Positions 6,034 to 6,766 of a stretch of DNA of 6,766 nucleotides are shown here, piece by piece. Source of the stretch: Solidesulfovibrio magneticus (GTDB lineage: Bacteria; Desulfobacterota; Desulfovibrionia; Desulfovibrionales; Desulfovibrionaceae); the NCBI GenBank assembly GCA_002482565.1, contig DLGG01000105.1, forward strand, positions 1 through 6,766. The letters are read 5' to 3'. The notes below the pieces were generated by a model. The model did no database searches. It was not told the origin of the DNA and saw nothing but the letters and a program-made list of their open reading frames with translations. The translations under genes were made by a program, and so were the position numbers. Within the stretch, counting starts at the first letter, position 1. Every line of letters begins with the position of its first letter.

Positions 6034-6507
6034 ATGTCCAAGACCACCCGGGCCACCCAGGCCCTGGCCAAGGCCGGCGCGGCTTTTGAAGTTCTCACCT
6101 ACGACTACCAGTCCGGAGCCGAGCGCATCGGCCTGCAAGCCGCCGCCGCCATCGGCGAACCGCCCGCGCGGGTGCTCAAGACGCTCATGGTGCTGGTGGA
6201 CGGCAAGCCGGCCTGCTGCGTGGTCCCCTCCGACGGCGAGCTGTCCATGAAGCGCGTGGCCGCCGCCTTTGGCGGCAAGGCCGCGACCATGATGCCGCCG
6301 GCCGAAGCCGAAAAGGCCACCGGCTACCACGTGGGCGGCATCAGCCCCTTTGGCGCGAAAAAACGCCTGCCCGTGGCCATCGAGGCGGCGGCGCTGACCG
6401 AACCCTACGTCATCATCAACGCCGGCCAGCGCGGCGTCATGGTCCGCTTGTCCCCGGCCGACGCCGTGCGCGTGGCCGCAGCCCTGGCCGCGCCGCTGCT
6501 CGCCTGA
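6034..6507 (+). CDS. ybaK: YbaK/EbsC family Cys-tRNA(Pro) deacylase
   Basis: This 157-residue cytoplasmic trans-editing enzyme hydrolyses Cys wrongly attached to tRNA(Pro) by prolyl-tRNA synthetase. The family signature is complete: an AAAAIGEPPARVLKTLMVLVD-like block (36-56) with the catalytically important Lys in KTL (Lys49), the VVPSDGELSMKRVA segment (63-76), TGYHVGGISPFG (96-107) followed by KKRLP (109-113), and the C-terminal AGQRGVMVRLSPAD (130-143). Length fits stand-alone YbaK. The ATG at 6034 is preferred over the in-frame ATG at 6019 because GGGAG (6021-6025) sits 8 bases before it and the upstream ATG would overlap that site. It is a single gene, divergent from the RNase H-like gene, and ends 15 bases before the structured repeat-like element. 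Confidence 0.93.
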   Translation: MSKTTRATQALAKAGAAFEVLTYDYQSGAERIGLQAAAAIGEPPARVLKTLMVLVDGKPACCVVPSDGELSMKRVAAAFGGKAATMMPPAEAEKATGYHVGGISPFGAKKRLPVAIEAAALTEPYVIINAGQRGVMVRLSPADAVRVAAALAAPLLA

Positions 6508-6522
6508 GCCGGCTGTCTCACC

Positions 6523-6611
6523 GTATTCGTTTGAGGCTTTTGCAAAAATAGTCGGTTTTGAAGCCTTCGGCGACCAAAGGGCTGAGCCCTTTGGAAACCC
6601 ATAACGAATAC
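6523..6611. repeat. 89-base structured element with terminal inverted repeats (three-way-junction fold)
   Basis: The ends are a perfect 9-bp inverted repeat: GTATTCGTT (6523-6531) and AACGAATAC (6603-6611). Inside are two further hairpins. The first pairs AGGCTT (6534-6539) with AAGCCT (6561-6566) and, past a three-base bulge, CAAAA (6543-6547) with TTTTG (6556-6560). The second pairs CCAAAGGGC (6574-6582) with GCCCTTTGG (6586-6594) around a TGA triloop. Together they form a neat three-way junction. The segment is more AT-rich than its surroundings. It lies just after ybaK but lacks a T-tract. It may be a dispersed MITE/REP-like palindromic element or a structured RNA. Pairing is seen directly; the class is inferred. 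Confidence 0.6.
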
Positions 6612-6615
6612 AACC

Positions 6616-6624
6616 TGTTATGAT
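6616..6624 (+). promoter_or_regulatory. Possible extended -10 promoter element
   Basis: TGTTATGAT reads as TG-N-TATGAT, an extended -10 with 5 of 6 consensus bases, just right of the structured element. No -35 at a normal distance is visible (TTGGAA at 6591 is 22 bases away). If real it would drive a gene beyond the right edge of the window. No gene is supported in 6612-6766. Confidence 0.2.
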
Positions 6625-6743
6625 GCGCGCTGGTTTCGGGTCGTCGTCGAAATCGATTTTTGCAACAACCTCGTTTTTATCGGAATTTTGGCTGCTTGGG
6701 CGTGTCGCGGCTTGACGGCCGCGCACCGCGCCCGGCACGTTTT

Positions 6744-6766
6744 GTCGCTGGTCGCTGGTCGCTGGT
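6744..6766. repeat. Heptamer tandem repeat cut by the window edge
   Basis: Three perfect copies of GTCGCTG run from 6744 to 6764, followed by GT, which begins a fourth. The array continues to the last base, so its true length is unknown. A seven-base unit is not a multiple of three, so it would shift frame if it lay in a gene. Confidence 0.8.

Noticed and set aside
6620..6716. A short plus-strand frame starting ATGATG right of the structured element
   Set aside because: About 31 codons, no ribosome-binding site, no recognisable product.
5566..6738. A 390-codon minus-strand frame over ybaK and part of the RNase H-like gene
   Set aside because: It overlaps two well-supported genes in other frames. 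Its first part translates the structured element, and no family is recognisable.

Overview
This is a GC-rich bacterial segment. Gene content and style point to a Desulfovibrionaceae-type sulfate reducer (Desulfovibrio/Solidesulfovibrio-like). The evidence is a FeoA-FeoB ferrous iron operon with a Cys-rich FeoB pore, a secreted NikL-like plus NikK-like (DUF4198) pair, and a chemoreceptor. The taxonomic guess rests on recalled family resemblance, not on a search.

Layout, left to right. Bases 1-762 hold the C-terminal signalling part of a methyl-accepting chemotaxis protein whose N-terminus lies outside the window. An AT-rich dyad at 759-781, overlapping the MCP stop codon, resembles a Fur box and sits just before feoA (815-1066). 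feoA overlaps feoB (1063-3573) by four bases (ATGA), so the two are translationally coupled. After a 102-base gap with a strong GC hairpin and a possible 21-codon ORF come two secreted proteins on the same strand: a small NikL-like protein (3676-3999) and a DUF4198/NikK-like protein (4029-4859). A strong intrinsic terminator (4888-4926) closes this block. On the opposite strand, 5055-5894 encodes a cytoplasmic protein with an apparent RNase H-like fold and no recognised function. Divergent from it, 6034-6507 encodes a YbaK-type Cys-tRNA(Pro) deacylase. The last 259 bases carry no convincing gene. They hold an unusual 89-base element that folds on paper into a three-way junction, and a heptamer tandem repeat cut by the window edge.

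How the genes fit together. FeoA and FeoB import Fe(II) across the inner membrane, probably under Fur control. The NikL/NikK-like pair is usually associated with nickel/cobalt ECF-type uptake systems, but no ECF transporter is visible here. Both predicted mature proteins begin with histidine, and the small one carries three cysteines. A periplasmic metal-handling accessory to Feo is therefore the most interesting hypothesis in the window. The YbaK and RNase H-like genes look like unrelated housekeeping neighbours.
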